Assembly: GCA_016874755.1 (NCBI GenBank)
Contig: VGTH01000018.1
Coordinates: 1 to 64,000, forward strand
Origin: Deltaproteobacteria bacterium
Lineage (GTDB): Bacteria; Desulfobacterota; Binatia; UBA9968
Direction of reading: 5' to 3'
DNA length: 64,000 bases
Below the pieces are notes generated by a model. That model was not told the DNA's origin. It saw nothing but the letters and a program-made list of their open reading frames with translations, and searched no databases. Position 1 is the stretch's first letter; every line of letters starts with the position of its first letter. A program made the position numbers and the translations under genes. Below, piece by piece: positions 1-8,597 of this stretch.

Positions 1-300
1 AATCGATCTTGTGAGCGCAAATCGTGAGTGATACCGAGAGTGTGGGGGCAACTTTGGGGGCAGTACTGTTTTTTTGAACTCAACATCTAATGAGATATTA
101 AGATGTTAGAGGAAAAATTCGATTCCCTTCGGCACCATCCTTTACTCCTGAGGCCGCCGGCGAAGCAAGCGGCGACCGTCTAGCGTGGCTGGATTTCTTG
201 GCGTAATCCCGTGCGTGAGATTCCAATCGGCTCCAGCAAAATTCGCCGTCAAATTTTCGTCGGGCAAAAGCGTTTGCCCAAAGCGCCGATGCATTAAAGT
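1..300. other. Gene-free left edge
   Basis: I see no convincing coding frame here. Around 40-70 there is a doubled G-rich word (gtgggggcaactttgggggca) followed by a T run. Positions 119-138 (ttcgattcccttcggcacca) look loosely like the T-loop and 3' end of a tRNA, but the spacing is about three bases short for a real tRNA end and no 5' half is present. It may be the edge of an integrated element lying to the left, which I cannot see. Confidence 0.4.
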
Positions 301-741
301 ATGAAGCGCCACGTTACATTGTTGGGGTTTTTGCTGCTGTTCGCTCCCGGCTGCACTTACAATCTGGTCGGGGCAGATAAGGCCTACCATGAGGTTATTT
401 CCGGCACCCTATTCGTGAATCCGATCACCGGTCGAGGGCAGGTAGAAGCCGAAGGGCTCATATCCAAAGTCCGGTGTGGTGGGCCGGCGAGCGTCAATAA
501 TTCGCTGCGAACTGTGGTGTCGGCGGAGCAGACCAGTGGCGGGGTGCTGCTGTGCGCGAACGGCAGGGTCATCAATGTTTCGTACTCCCGGTCGGAGCAG
601 GGCAATATCGGCGTCGGTAAAGACCAGTATGGCAGCGTCTTCGATTTTGCTTTTGGTATGTCCAACGAAGAAGCCAACGCAAGAGTTACCGAATATCTGC
701 AGCGCGCTTCACTGAGAGCGGTTCCGCCAAAGAGCCAGTAA
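301..741 (+). CDS. Putative lipoprotein of unknown function
   Basis: A 146-residue protein with a short, positively charged start (MKRH), a hydrophobic stretch (residues 5-14) and a lipobox-like FAPGC ending at Cys18, so it is probably exported and lipid-anchored. The mature part has no domain I recognise; a run of Gly/Val-rich strands and two further cysteines (around residues 59 and 81) suggest a small beta-rich fold. It stands alone, upstream of and convergent with another lipoprotein gene. No clear ribosome binding site precedes the ATG, so the start is chosen on the signal peptide. Function unknown. Confidence 0.6.
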   Translation: MKRHVTLLGFLLLFAPGCTYNLVGADKAYHEVISGTLFVNPITGRGQVEAEGLISKVRCGGPASVNNSLRTVVSAEQTSGGVLLCANGRVINVSYSRSEQGNIGVGKDQYGSVFDFAFGMSNEEANARVTEYLQRASLRAVPPKSQ

Positions 742-767
742 GTTCTTGGGTGGTTGCCGCACTCTAC

Positions 768-1436
768 TTATTGTGCCCATTCTGCATAGGCCAGCCGCTC
801 CGTAAAAGCCACTTCCCTCTTGGTGTAAGCTCGATACTCGTTCGACATGCGGTCATGCGGATTGGTCGAGGTGATCTGCAGGAACTCATCGGCGAGGCTG
901 ACGGCCATGCGGGCTTTGCTGCCGGCGTCTTCGAGGGTGAACGTGCCGGCGTTTTTTTGTAGGGCGGTAACTTTGAAGCCGGCGCTTTCGCCCAGTTTGG
1001 CGACCGATTCCAAGATTTTGTCGGGCGCGCCCTTGGTCCGATAACGATACTCGTTGATGTACGGCACAGAAAAATAGCGCGCAGTCTCCATCGCTTTCAC
1101 GATGCCGGCGGAGTCGAAATGGAATGTTGCCAAGACTCGTGTGTTGGTGATGACCGTAGTCGGTAGGGGTGGAATCGCGCCTTCCATGATCGGACTTCTT
1201 ATGTTTTGGTATTCCGTCGCGGTGTCGGCGATATTATAAACCCAGAAAGTCTGCTCTTTGGGCTTGGCCACACCCAGAACGGCTTCGACTTCATTCTTGT
1301 GCGTCTGGCCAACCACGATCCGGCTGAGCTTGTGTTCGACGTCTGGCTGGGAGACGAAGGTGGGCTCTTGGGTGGCGCACCCTAGCAATGACATTAGGAC
1401 CCAAGGGGCTATCAGCCTATAGTGACGGAGTTTCAT
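768..1436 (-). CDS. Lipoprotein with BamE/SmpA-like N-terminal segment
   Basis: A 222-residue protein. The N-terminus has a signal peptide ending in the lipobox LLGC (Cys20). Residues about 38-60 (VVGQTHKNEVEAVLG) follow the pattern of the SmpA/OmlA (BamE-like) fold, in which a glycine-led helix precedes a 'vLG.P' turn. The rest is unassigned; the C-terminal part has alternating strands and a charged tail. It probably sits in the outer membrane. Family membership is inferred from a short motif only, and true BamE proteins are usually shorter. It is convergent with the preceding lipoprotein gene. Confidence 0.6.
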   Translation of the reverse strand: MKLRHYRLIAPWVLMSLLGCATQEPTFVSQPDVEHKLSRIVVGQTHKNEVEAVLGVAKPKEQTFWVYNIADTATEYQNIRSPIMEGAIPPLPTTVITNTRVLATFHFDSAGIVKAMETARYFSVPYINEYRYRTKGAPDKILESVAKLGESAGFKVTALQKNAGTFTLEDAGSKARMAVSLADEFLQITSTNPHDRMSNEYRAYTKREVAFTERLAYAEWAQ

Positions 1437-1517
1437 GGCTGGCCATCATAGCGCATTACTGCAGCGTCGGAAATATTGCGCAAGTCCTGTGTGTCGCTGA
1501 CTTGGCCGGACGGCGAT

Positions 1518-1546
1518 TTGAACCGGCCGGGCCGATATGTTATTAA
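1518..1546 (+). promoter_or_regulatory. Candidate sigma-70 promoter for rpmE
   Basis: TTGAAC (1518-1523) and TATTAA (1541-1546) are separated by 17 bases, and the rpmE start lies 21 bases downstream of the -10 box. Good fit to consensus, but predicted by eye only. Confidence 0.4.
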
Positions 1547-1566
1547 ACTGGACTCCGAGGTAACTC

Positions 1567-1770
1567 ATGAAAGAAGGCATCCATCCAGAGTACAAGAAGG
1601 CAGTTATCGCCTGTGCGTGCGGCTCGCAGGTCGAGACCCGCTCGACCCAAGGCACGATCCATGTGGAAATCTGCTCAAACTGCCACCCATTTTTTACGGG
1701 AAAGCAAAAGTTCATCGACTCGGCTGGCCGGGTTGAGAAATTCCGCAAGAAATATGGCCTCAAGAACTGA
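1567..1770 (+). CDS. rpmE: 50S ribosomal protein L31
   Basis: A 67-residue L31 of full length. It is the zinc-binding (C+) form: Cys16, Cys18, Cys36 and Cys39 form the CxC...CxxC set. The segment [15 protein letters not shown] is the family hallmark. L31 sits on the large subunit at the bridge to the small subunit. The ATG is preceded by a GAGGTAA Shine-Dalgarno. A candidate promoter lies just upstream and a strong intrinsic terminator about 55 bases downstream, so it appears to be a monocistronic unit placed before prfA, a common neighbourhood for rpmE. Confidence 0.97.
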   Translation: MKEGIHPEYKKAVIACACGSQVETRSTQGTIHVEICSNCHPFFTGKQKFIDSAGRVEKFRKKYGLKN

Positions 1771-1824
1771 CGTTTGCGTGGGACTTGCGCTGAATCTGAA
1801 CTACTAGGTATCCAGGTCGGTACG

Positions 1825-1862
1825 AAGGGCAAAGGGCAGTGATCACCCTTTGCCCTTTTTTA
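1825..1862 (+). terminator. Intrinsic terminator after rpmE
   Basis: A perfect 12-bp stem (1825-1836 with 1046-type spacing to 1846-1857; arms aagggcaaaggg and ccctttgccctt) encloses a 9-base loop and runs into TTTTTT. Placed between rpmE and prfA, it separates the two transcription units. Confidence 0.8.
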
Positions 1863-1898
1863 TTGGCAGAAATTTTCTTCCAGCGATTCGATTGAAGT

Positions 1899-2963
1899 AT
1901 GCTTGATAAATTAGCCGAAGTAGAAAAGCGCTACGTCGAACTGGAACGGCTGATGGCCGATCCGCGGCTGCTCAATCAGCAGCGCGAGTATTCCAAGGTC
2001 GCCAAAGAACGCTCGGAACTGGAGGAAATCGTCAGCTGCTTTCGCGAATGGCGCAAGGTGGAGCAGGAGATTGCCGACAACCGCGAGCTGCTCGAAGAGA
2101 AAGACGAAGCGTTGCGAGAGATGGCCAAAGCAGAGCTGGCCCATCTGCGCCAACGCAAGGAAGAACTTGAGAGCAAACTGAAATTTCTCATCTTGCCGAA
2201 GGATCCTAACGATAGCAAAAACGTCATTTTGGAAATCCGCGCCGGCACCGGCGGTGACGAAGCGGCCTTGTTCGCCGGCGAGCTATTTAGAATGTACAGC
2301 CGTTACGCCGAAGGGCGCGGTTGGCGCGTTGAAATCATGAGCTCGAACCCAACCGGGCTGGGTGGCTTCAAAGAAATAATCGTCAGCATCGAAGGGCAGG
2401 GCGCCTACAGCCGGTTGAAATTTGAAGGCGGCGTGCACCGGGTGCAGCGGGTGCCGGTCACCGAGGGCTCGGGGCGCATTCACACCTCGGCGGTGACCGT
2501 GGCGGTGCTGCCGGAGGCTGACGAAGTCGAAATCGCCATCGACCCGAAGGATTTGCGCGTCGACGTGTTTCGTTCATCGGGACCCGGCGGACAGAGCGTC
2601 AATACCACGGACTCGGCGGTGCGTATCACCCATATTCCCACCGGCATCGTCATCTCCTGCCAGGACGAAAAGTCGCAGCATAAGAACCGCGCCAAGGGCA
2701 TGAAGATTTTGCGCGCCCGCTTGTTGGAAAAGAAGCAGGAGGAACTAGCCTCTGAGATCGCTGCTACCAGAAAATCGATGGTTGGCAGCGGTGACCGTAG
2801 CGAGCGCATCCGCACCTACAATTTTCCGCAGGGACGTTTGACCGATCATCGCATCAACTTGACGATCTACCAGTTGGATCGGCTGATGGAAGGTCAGATC
2901 GATGAAGTGGTGGAGGGGCTGATCACGCACTATCAAGCCGAGGCGTTGAAGGCGACAAGTTAA
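1899..2963 (+). CDS. prfA: Peptide chain release factor 1
   Basis: A 354-residue class I release factor that recognises UAA and UAG and triggers peptidyl-tRNA hydrolysis. The peptidyl-transferase GGQ motif is at residues 230-232 ([16 protein letters not shown]). The codon-recognition tripeptide is PVT at 186-188, of the PxT type that marks RF1 (RF2 has SPF). A long N-terminal coiled-coil (about 1-95) is typical. It is followed after 42 bases by prmC, whose product methylates this GGQ glutamine. Assignment to RF1 is firm. Confidence 0.97.
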   Translation: MLDKLAEVEKRYVELERLMADPRLLNQQREYSKVAKERSELEEIVSCFREWRKVEQEIADNRELLEEKDEALREMAKAELAHLRQRKEELESKLKFLILPKDPNDSKNVILEIRAGTGGDEAALFAGELFRMYSRYAEGRGWRVEIMSSNPTGLGGFKEIIVSIEGQGAYSRLKFEGGVHRVQRVPVTEGSGRIHTSAVTVAVLPEADEVEIAIDPKDLRVDVFRSSGPGGQSVNTTDSAVRITHIPTGIVISCQDEKSQHKNRAKGMKILRARLLEKKQEELASEIAATRKSMVGSGDRSERIRTYNFPQGRLTDHRINLTIYQLDRLMEGQIDEVVEGLITHYQAEALKATS

Positions 2964-3005
2964 TTTTGTACGCCGTTCAAAAGTTCAAAGATTCGGTCGG
3001 TTCGC

Positions 3006-3914
3006 ATGAACGAACAGGCATTTAAGGATTCTTCGCCGCGCACGGTCCGGGCCGAGCTCTTCTGCGGCGTTGAGATTCTGCGGCGCGCCGGCATCGAAAG
3101 CGCGCGCCTCGATGCCGAGGTTTTAATGTGCCATGCGCTCGCGGCAAGTAGGACCGAACTGTACGTGCGCTTTGAACAATTGCTAGCGCCCCACGAAATC
3201 AATGCATTCCAAGAATCGTTGCAGCGGCGCGCGCGCCATGAGCCGGCAGCGTACATCAGCGGGGCAAAGGAGTTCTGGTCTCTCGAGTTTGCCGTCGATA
3301 CTAGCGTATTGATTCCTCGGCCCGAGACTGAGCTCTTGGTCGAATGGACGTTGTCACGGGCGCGCAAGCTCGGCGATGGGCGGTCGCTTAAGATTCTCGA
3401 TCTGGGCACGGGCAGCGGCGCGATTGCGGTGGCTTTGGCGACGGAGCTGCCCGAGGCGCAGATGTGGGCCAGCGATGTTTCGCCGGCGGCGCTCGCAGTG
3501 GCAAGGAGCAACGCAAAACGGCATGGGGTGGAGCGGCAAATAAATTTTCTTAGCGGCGATTTGTTCGAGCCGCTGATGGATCACGATATTCGGTTTGATC
3601 TCATGGTGTCAAACCCGCCCTACATAGCGAGCCGGGAGTTGGCCGGCTTGCCACCCGAGGTTCGCGACTATGAACCGGTCGGTGCCTTAAATGGCGGCAA
3701 GGATGGATTGGCGTATTATCGCCGCATTGTTGCGGGCGCGGCGCGATGGTTAGCGCCCGGCGGTTCTCTCCTCTGTGAAATCGGTGCGGACCAGGGACAG
3801 GCCGTTGCGGGGCTGATCGTTCACGCGGATGGCTTCGACGCCCCGGAGATCCACCAGGATCTGGCAGGCAAGGATCGTGTAGTGATCGCGACGAAAGGCG
3901 GCGCCGGTGGATAA
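3006..3914 (+). CDS. prmC: Release factor glutamine N5-methyltransferase
   Basis: A 302-residue SAM-dependent methyltransferase that methylates the glutamine of the release factor GGQ motif. The SAM loop DLGTGSG is at residues 132-138 and the substrate-binding NPPY motif at 203-206. An N-terminal helical domain (about 10-90), which docks on the release factor, is present, giving the usual family length. Its coupling to prfA upstream is classical. The 3' end overlaps the murA start by 8 bases, implying translational coupling. Confidence 0.95.
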   Translation: MNEQAFKDSSPRTVRAELFCGVEILRRAGIESARLDAEVLMCHALAASRTELYVRFEQLLAPHEINAFQESLQRRARHEPAAYISGAKEFWSLEFAVDTSVLIPRPETELLVEWTLSRARKLGDGRSLKILDLGTGSGAIAVALATELPEAQMWASDVSPAALAVARSNAKRHGVERQINFLSGDLFEPLMDHDIRFDLMVSNPPYIASRELAGLPPEVRDYEPVGALNGGKDGLAYYRRIVAGAARWLAPGGSLLCEIGADQGQAVAGLIVHADGFDAPEIHQDLAGKDRVVIATKGGAGG

Positions 3915-5175
3915 GATCGTTATCCAAGGCGGCCGGCGGCTCCACGGCGAAGTCTCGGTGAGCGGTTCGAAGAACGCCGCGCTGCCGATTCTCATTTCGT
4001 CGTTGTTGACCGGCGAGCCCTGCAGTTATCAAGACATTCCCAAGCTTGCCGATATTCGTACGACGTTGCGATTGCTGGTGGGGCTGGGCGCGCGAGTCGA
4101 CCGCGACGCTTGGAATGACGGCAGCGGTGATTTGACGATCCAGGCTGGGCGGATCACGAATTTCGAAGCGTCCTACGACTTGGTCAAGACGATGCGCGCT
4201 TCGTTTTTGGTCATCGGCCCGTTGGTGGCGCGTTTTGGCGAAGCGCGGGTGTCGACGCCGGGCGGCTGTGCCATCGGCGCGCGGCCCATCGACATTCATC
4301 TCAAGGGTCTGGAAGCGCTGGGGGCGAGCATCGAGCAGAGCCACGGCTATATCGAAGCACGCGCGACCAAGCTGCGCGGCGCAAAGATCTATCTCGATTT
4401 CCCGTCGGTGGGTGCCACGGAAAATCTCATGATGGCGGCGGCGCTGGCCGAAGGCATCACGGTTATTGAAAATGCCGCCAAAGAACCCGAGATCGAAGAC
4501 CTGGCAGCGGCGCTCAACGCCATGGGTGCCAACGTCGATGGCGCGGGCAGCGATATCATTATCATCGAAGGCGTCGAGCGGCTGCATGGCGTAACGCACC
4601 GGGTGATTCCCGACCGCATCGAAGCGGGCAGCTTCGTGATCGCCGCAGCCTTGACCGGCGGCGATGTGTTGGTCAAAGGCGCTCGTCCCGGCCACCTCGA
4701 CTCGTTTCTGATCAAGCTCAAGGAAGCGGGTGTGATGCTCGAAACCGAAGCCGATGGAATTCGCGTCAAGACCAACGGCAAGATCAAGAGCGTCGACGTG
4801 AAGACGCTGCCCTATCCCGGCTTCGCTACGGATTTGCAAGCCCAGATGATGGTGTTGATGGCGGTGGCCAACGGCGTCAGCGTGATCACCGAGACGATTT
4901 TTGAGAATCGTTTCATGCATGCCCAGGAGCTTGACCGCATGGGGGCGCAGATCAAGCTCGAAGGCAACCGCGCCGTGGTGCGCGGCGTGCGCGAACTATC
5001 GGGCGCGCCGGTGATGGCGAGCGACCTGCGCGCCAGCGTGGCGTTGGTTCTCGCCGGCCTGGTGGCCAGCGGCACGACCGAGGTCTCGCGCGTCTATCAT
5101 CTGGATCGCGGTTACGAGCGCATCGAGCAAAAGCTCTCGAACCTCGGTGCGCAAATTGCCAGGGTCAAAGAATAA
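3907..5175 (+). CDS. murA: UDP-N-acetylglucosamine 1-carboxyvinyltransferase
   Basis: A 422-residue EPSP-synthase-fold enzyme that transfers enolpyruvate from PEP to UDP-GlcNAc, the first committed step of peptidoglycan synthesis. The catalytic cysteine is present at Cys121 in the loop [16 protein letters not shown], so a fosfomycin-sensitive form is expected. K22/N23 (SKNAALP) match the conserved lysine region. The start is a GTG overlapping the end of prmC, with AAAGG just upstream. It sits at the head of the his genes, an arrangement common in deltaproteobacterial genomes. Confidence 0.97.
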   Translation: MDKIVIQGGRRLHGEVSVSGSKNAALPILISSLLTGEPCSYQDIPKLADIRTTLRLLVGLGARVDRDAWNDGSGDLTIQAGRITNFEASYDLVKTMRASFLVIGPLVARFGEARVSTPGGCAIGARPIDIHLKGLEALGASIEQSHGYIEARATKLRGAKIYLDFPSVGATENLMMAAALAEGITVIENAAKEPEIEDLAAALNAMGANVDGAGSDIIIIEGVERLHGVTHRVIPDRIEAGSFVIAAALTGGDVLVKGARPGHLDSFLIKLKEAGVMLETEADGIRVKTNGKIKSVDVKTLPYPGFATDLQAQMMVLMAVANGVSVITETIFENRFMHAQELDRMGAQIKLEGNRAVVRGVRELSGAPVMASDLRASVALVLAGLVASGTTEVSRVYHLDRGYERIEQKLSNLGAQIARVKE

Positions 5176-5177
5176 CA

Positions 5178-6467
5178 GTGAAAGTTAGACTGCTTAAAAC
5201 TACCGACAGCGGCTTTGCCGACTTTGTCTCGAAGGTGCTCGATCGGCGTGGCAGCCGCGAGGGCGACGTTGAGAAACGCGTCGAGGAGATCGTCAGCGCG
5301 GTGCGCCAACAGGGCGACCGCGCGTTGTTTCGCTACACGCAGATGTTCGATCGCGTTACGGTCACTGCGGCGACAGTGGAAGTCACGCAGGGCGAAATCG
5401 ACAGGGCGCTGGCGCAAGTCTCGGCGCAAGACCTGTCGACGTTGCGCCTGGCCGCCAAGCGCATCGCCAACTTTCACAAGAAGCAGCTGCAGAAGAGCTG
5501 GCAGTACCGCGACCCCATCGGCATGATTCTCGGCCAGCGCATCACGCCGCTGGAACGAGTCGGGGTCTACGTGCCGGGCGGCAAGGCTTCTTATCCGTCG
5601 ACGGTTTTGATGAATGCGATGCCGGCGAAAGTCGCCGGGGTCAAAGAGATCATCATGACCTCGCCCATGGGTGAGCAGAGCGCGATCATTCTTGCCGCCG
5701 CCAAGCTCGCCGGCGTCGATCGCATCTTTCGCGTGGGCGGCGCACAGGCGATTGCCGCGTTGGCGTTTGGCACCGCGTCGATTCCGAAAGTCGACAAGAT
5801 TGTCGGCCCTGGAAATATCTTTGTCGCGACGGCCAAACGCATGGTGTTTGGCGAGGTCAATATCGATTCCATCGCCGGGCCTAGTGAAATTCTTTTGCTC
5901 GCCGACGAAAGCGCAGAACCGGCGCATGTCGCTGCCGATCTCCTCTCGCAAGCGGAGCATGACGAGATGGCGGCGGCGCTGTGCGTGACGACGTCCGTGG
6001 CAATGGCGCAGCGGATTCAAACCGCGCTGGAACTGCAAATCGCTCAAACCAAACGACAGACGATTTCGCTCAAGTCCTTAACGAAATATGGCGCCATCAT
6101 TGTCGCCCGCGGCGAGGCGGAAATGGTCGAGTTGGCCAACGCCATTGCGCCGGAGCACATCGAGCTGATCGTCAAGCGGCCAGAAAAATTGGCGGCGCAG
6201 ATTCGCAACGCGGGCGCGATGTTTCTTGGCGCTTACTCAGCGCCGCCGCTGGGCGATTACATGGCGGGACCCAATCACGTCCTGCCGACGGGCGGTAGCG
6301 CGCGCTTTTTTTCGCCGTTGGGCACCTACGACTTTCTCAAACGCACCACGATTATCCACGCCGAGAAGAAAGCGCTGCGCAGTTTGGCGCCGAAGATTAC
6401 CCATCTGGCGCGGCTCGAAGGCCTCGACGACCATGCGCGCTCGGTGGAGGTGCGGTTTAATAAATAG
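5178..6467 (+). CDS. hisD: Histidinol dehydrogenase
   Basis: A 429-residue enzyme that performs the last two oxidations of histidine synthesis, L-histidinol to L-histidine, using NAD and zinc. The family signature VGPGNIFVATAKR is followed by VNIDSIAGPSEILL, and the zinc-site segment LSQAEHDEMAA plus the later APEHIEL are intact. It starts with GTG two bases after the murA stop, so the genes are probably co-transcribed. hisG, which often lies between murA and hisD, is missing here and must be elsewhere if the pathway is complete. Confidence 0.96.
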   Translation: MKVRLLKTTDSGFADFVSKVLDRRGSREGDVEKRVEEIVSAVRQQGDRALFRYTQMFDRVTVTAATVEVTQGEIDRALAQVSAQDLSTLRLAAKRIANFHKKQLQKSWQYRDPIGMILGQRITPLERVGVYVPGGKASYPSTVLMNAMPAKVAGVKEIIMTSPMGEQSAIILAAAKLAGVDRIFRVGGAQAIAALAFGTASIPKVDKIVGPGNIFVATAKRMVFGEVNIDSIAGPSEILLLADESAEPAHVAADLLSQAEHDEMAAALCVTTSVAMAQRIQTALELQIAQTKRQTISLKSLTKYGAIIVARGEAEMVELANAIAPEHIELIVKRPEKLAAQIRNAGAMFLGAYSAPPLGDYMAGPNHVLPTGGSARFFSPLGTYDFLKRTTIIHAEKKALRSLAPKITHLARLEGLDDHARSVEVRFNK

Positions 6468-6500
6468 TTTCGAGTATTGGTTTCCGAGTTACGAGTCTCG
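6467..6500. repeat. Dispersed intergenic word, family GTTTCGAG (copy 1)
   Basis: The gap between hisD and hisB carries gtttcgag, gtttccgag and gagtctcg words. Related strings recur at 36725-36750, 39774-39805 and 44362-44391, always intergenic. Function unknown. Confidence 0.45.
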
Positions 6501-6516
6501 TGACTGAAGAGGTTTT

Positions 6517-7104
6517 ATGGGGCGAACCGCGAAAGTTGATCGCAAAACCAAAGAGACTGACATTTCAGTTTCTGTGAATCTCGACGGCACGGGTCAGGCG
6601 GAGATTGAAACCGGCATGCCGTTCTTCAATCACATGCTCGATGCCTTTTCGCGCCATGGCTTGTTCGACACCAAGATTCGCGCCAAGGGCGACCTTGAAG
6701 TCGATTATCATCACACCGTCGAGGACGTCGGTTTGACGCTGGGCCAAGCGTTCAAAGACGCGCTGGGCGACAAGCATGGCATTCGGCGTTTCGGCGAAGC
6801 GAGTTGTCCGTTGGATGAAACGTTGGCCAAAGTGGTGGTCGATCTCAGCGGCCGGCCCTATCTTTCTTACAACGTGAAAATTCGTCCGGGTCGGGTCGGC
6901 GATTTCGATACCGACTTGCCCCATGAGTTTTACGCAGCGTTCGCAAATCAATTGGGCATGAACCTGCACATCGACGTCGTGCGCGGTGAGAATCCGCATC
7001 ATATTATCGAAGCATGCTTCAAGGCGTTTGCGCGGGCGATGGATTTCGCGACGCAGGTCGATCCGCGCATCGAAGGGATACTTTCGACCAAGGGTAGTCT
7101 GTAA
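6517..7104 (+). CDS. hisB: Imidazoleglycerol-phosphate dehydratase
   Basis: A 195-residue monofunctional dehydratase converting imidazole glycerol phosphate to imidazole acetol phosphate. The metal-binding signature HHTVED (about residues 68-73) and the second histidine cluster ENPHHIIEACFKAFARA are both present. The length equals the stand-alone enzyme, with no fused histidinol-phosphatase domain of the enterobacterial type. GAAGAGG precedes the ATG. It is third in the hisD-hisB-hisH-hisA run. Confidence 0.97.
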   Translation: MGRTAKVDRKTKETDISVSVNLDGTGQAEIETGMPFFNHMLDAFSRHGLFDTKIRAKGDLEVDYHHTVEDVGLTLGQAFKDALGDKHGIRRFGEASCPLDETLAKVVVDLSGRPYLSYNVKIRPGRVGDFDTDLPHEFYAAFANQLGMNLHIDVVRGENPHHIIEACFKAFARAMDFATQVDPRIEGILSTKGSL

Positions 7105-7154
7105 ACCAAAACTCATTGAAAACCGTTCCAGCCGTTTAAACGGCCATTACGACC

Positions 7155-7769
7155 ATGATCGCCATCATCGACTACGGCATGGGCAACTTACGCAGCGTGC
7201 AGAAGGGGTTCGAGCGCGTCGGCTGCGCCGCCACTGTGACACGCGACGCGGGCCAAATTCACTCAGCCCGAGCCGTGGTGCTGCCCGGGGTCGGCGCGTT
7301 TAGCGCGTGCATGGAAAATCTCGCCAAGTTTGGTTTGGTCGATCCGATTCGCCAGACGGTCCGGTCGCAAAAGCCATTTCTTGGCATCTGCCTGGGTTTT
7401 CAATTGTTGTTTTCTGAGAGCGAGGAGTTCGGCATTCAAAAGGGCTTGGACCTCTTCCCCGGACGCGTGCTCGGCTTTCCGCACAACGAGTTGAAAGTGC
7501 CGCACATGGGCTGGAACGCGATCGCCAAAGAAAAAGACTCGCCGTTTTTGCAAGGTATCTCCAGCGGCGACTACGTTTACTTTGTCCATTCTTTTTACGT
7601 TGCGCCGCAGGATGATTCGCTGATAGCGACGACCACAGATTACGGGCGAGCCTTTGCTTCGAGCATCGCCACCGAGCGGCTGTTCGCCTGCCAGTTCCAT
7701 CCGGAGAAGAGCCAGGAACTTGGCCTGAGAATACTGGCTAATTTTGGCCGCTTCGCTGAAAACAGTTGA
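7155..7769 (+). CDS. hisH: Imidazole glycerol phosphate synthase, glutaminase subunit
   Basis: A 204-residue class I glutamine amidotransferase that hydrolyses glutamine and channels ammonia to HisF. The nucleophile is Cys79 in FLGICLGFQLLF, and the His/Glu pair is in the C-terminal CQFHPEKSQ. It needs HisF as partner, but no hisF occurs in this window. It follows hisB after 50 bases and is separated from hisA by an AT-rich repeat. Confidence 0.96.
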   Translation: MIAIIDYGMGNLRSVQKGFERVGCAATVTRDAGQIHSARAVVLPGVGAFSACMENLAKFGLVDPIRQTVRSQKPFLGICLGFQLLFSESEEFGIQKGLDLFPGRVLGFPHNELKVPHMGWNAIAKEKDSPFLQGISSGDYVYFVHSFYVAPQDDSLIATTTDYGRAFASSIATERLFACQFHPEKSQELGLRILANFGRFAENS

Positions 7770-7782
7770 TATGGATAATGGA

Positions 7783-7862
7783 AATTGAAAATGCCGCAAT
7801 CAGATCAGGCCTTCTGCCCTCAGTTCTTTTCAATTTTCAATTTTTAATTTTCAATTATTTTT
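7783..7862. repeat. AT-rich intergenic words (ATTGAAAAT / TTTTCAATTTT)
   Basis: The hisH-hisA gap contains gaaattgaaaatg and then a stretch of repeated ttttcaattt units in the opposite sense, an imperfect inverted pair. A similar gaaattgaaaatgg lies at about 14010. The T-rich end runs straight into the hisA start with no obvious Shine-Dalgarno. Role unknown; it could act as a weak hairpin in the his transcript. Confidence 0.4.
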
Positions 7863-8597
7863 ATGCAGATCATTCCCGCCATCGATCTCAAAGACGGCAA
7901 GTGCGTGCGGCTGTTTCAAGGTGAAATGGACAATGAGACCGTCTATTTCGAGGAGCCGGTGGCGGCGGCCAAACATTGGCTCGCCGAGGGCGCGAGCTTT
8001 CTGCACATCGTCGATCTGAACGGTGCTGTCGAAGGGCGTCCGGTGCACACGAAAGAGGTCGCGGCGATTTGCGCGCAGCCGGGACTGCGGGTCGAGCTGG
8101 GCGGCGGTTTGCGTACGGTCGCCGCGGTGGAGACCGCGTTGGGACTCGGCGTCGACCGCGCCGTTATCGGCACGGCTGCCTATGATGATGCCGCATTTCT
8201 GCGAACGTTGTGCGAGAAATTTCCGGGAAGAATTGTCGTCGGCATCGACGCGCGCCAGGGCAAAGTCGCGATCAAGGGCTGGAAAGAGACCACTGCCCAG
8301 GACGCGGTCGAGCTGGCGCGGCGCTGCGAACAAGCTGGCGCAGCGCGCATTATTTACACCGATATCAACCGAGACGGCGCGAGCAGCGGCGTGAATCTCG
8401 ATGAGACGGTGAAGCTTGCCCGCGCAGTGAAGATTCCGATTATCGCATCCGGCGGTGTGGCGACCCTCGACGATGTCCGCCGCTTATTGCCGCTCGAAAA
8501 AGAAGGCATCGAGGGCGTCATCGTCGGCCGTGCGCTTTATAATAAGGCATTTCGTCTGCGCGAGGCGGTCGCGGTGGGATCGTCGGCTGGCGCCTGA
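7863..8597 (+). CDS. hisA: Phosphoribosylformimino-AICAR ribotide isomerase
   Basis: A 244-residue (beta/alpha)8 barrel catalysing the Amadori rearrangement of ProFAR to PRFAR. The N-terminal PAIDLKDGKCVRLFQG carries the catalytic Asp8, and the mid-barrel YTDINRDG carries the second Asp. The phosphate-binding SGGV and GVIVGRALY loops are intact. The stop TGA shares its last base with the ATG of the next gene, so the two are translationally coupled. In most genomes hisF follows hisA; here an unrelated SGNH-fold gene does. Confidence 0.96.
   Translation: MQIIPAIDLKDGKCVRLFQGEMDNETVYFEEPVAAAKHWLAEGASFLHIVDLNGAVEGRPVHTKEVAAICAQPGLRVELGGGLRTVAAVETALGLGVDRAVIGTAAYDDAAFLRTLCEKFPGRIVVGIDARQGKVAIKGWKETTAQDAVELARRCEQAGAARIIYTDINRDGASSGVNLDETVKLARAVKIPIIASGGVATLDDVRRLLPLEKEGIEGVIVGRALYNKAFRLREAVAVGSSAGA

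Noticed and set aside
119-138. tRNA gene 3' end
   Set aside because: No 5' half and the distance from T-loop to CCA is about three bases too short.
3601-4920. A 439-codon open frame opposite prmC/murA
   Set aside because: Arg/His/Pro-rich shadow of two well supported genes.
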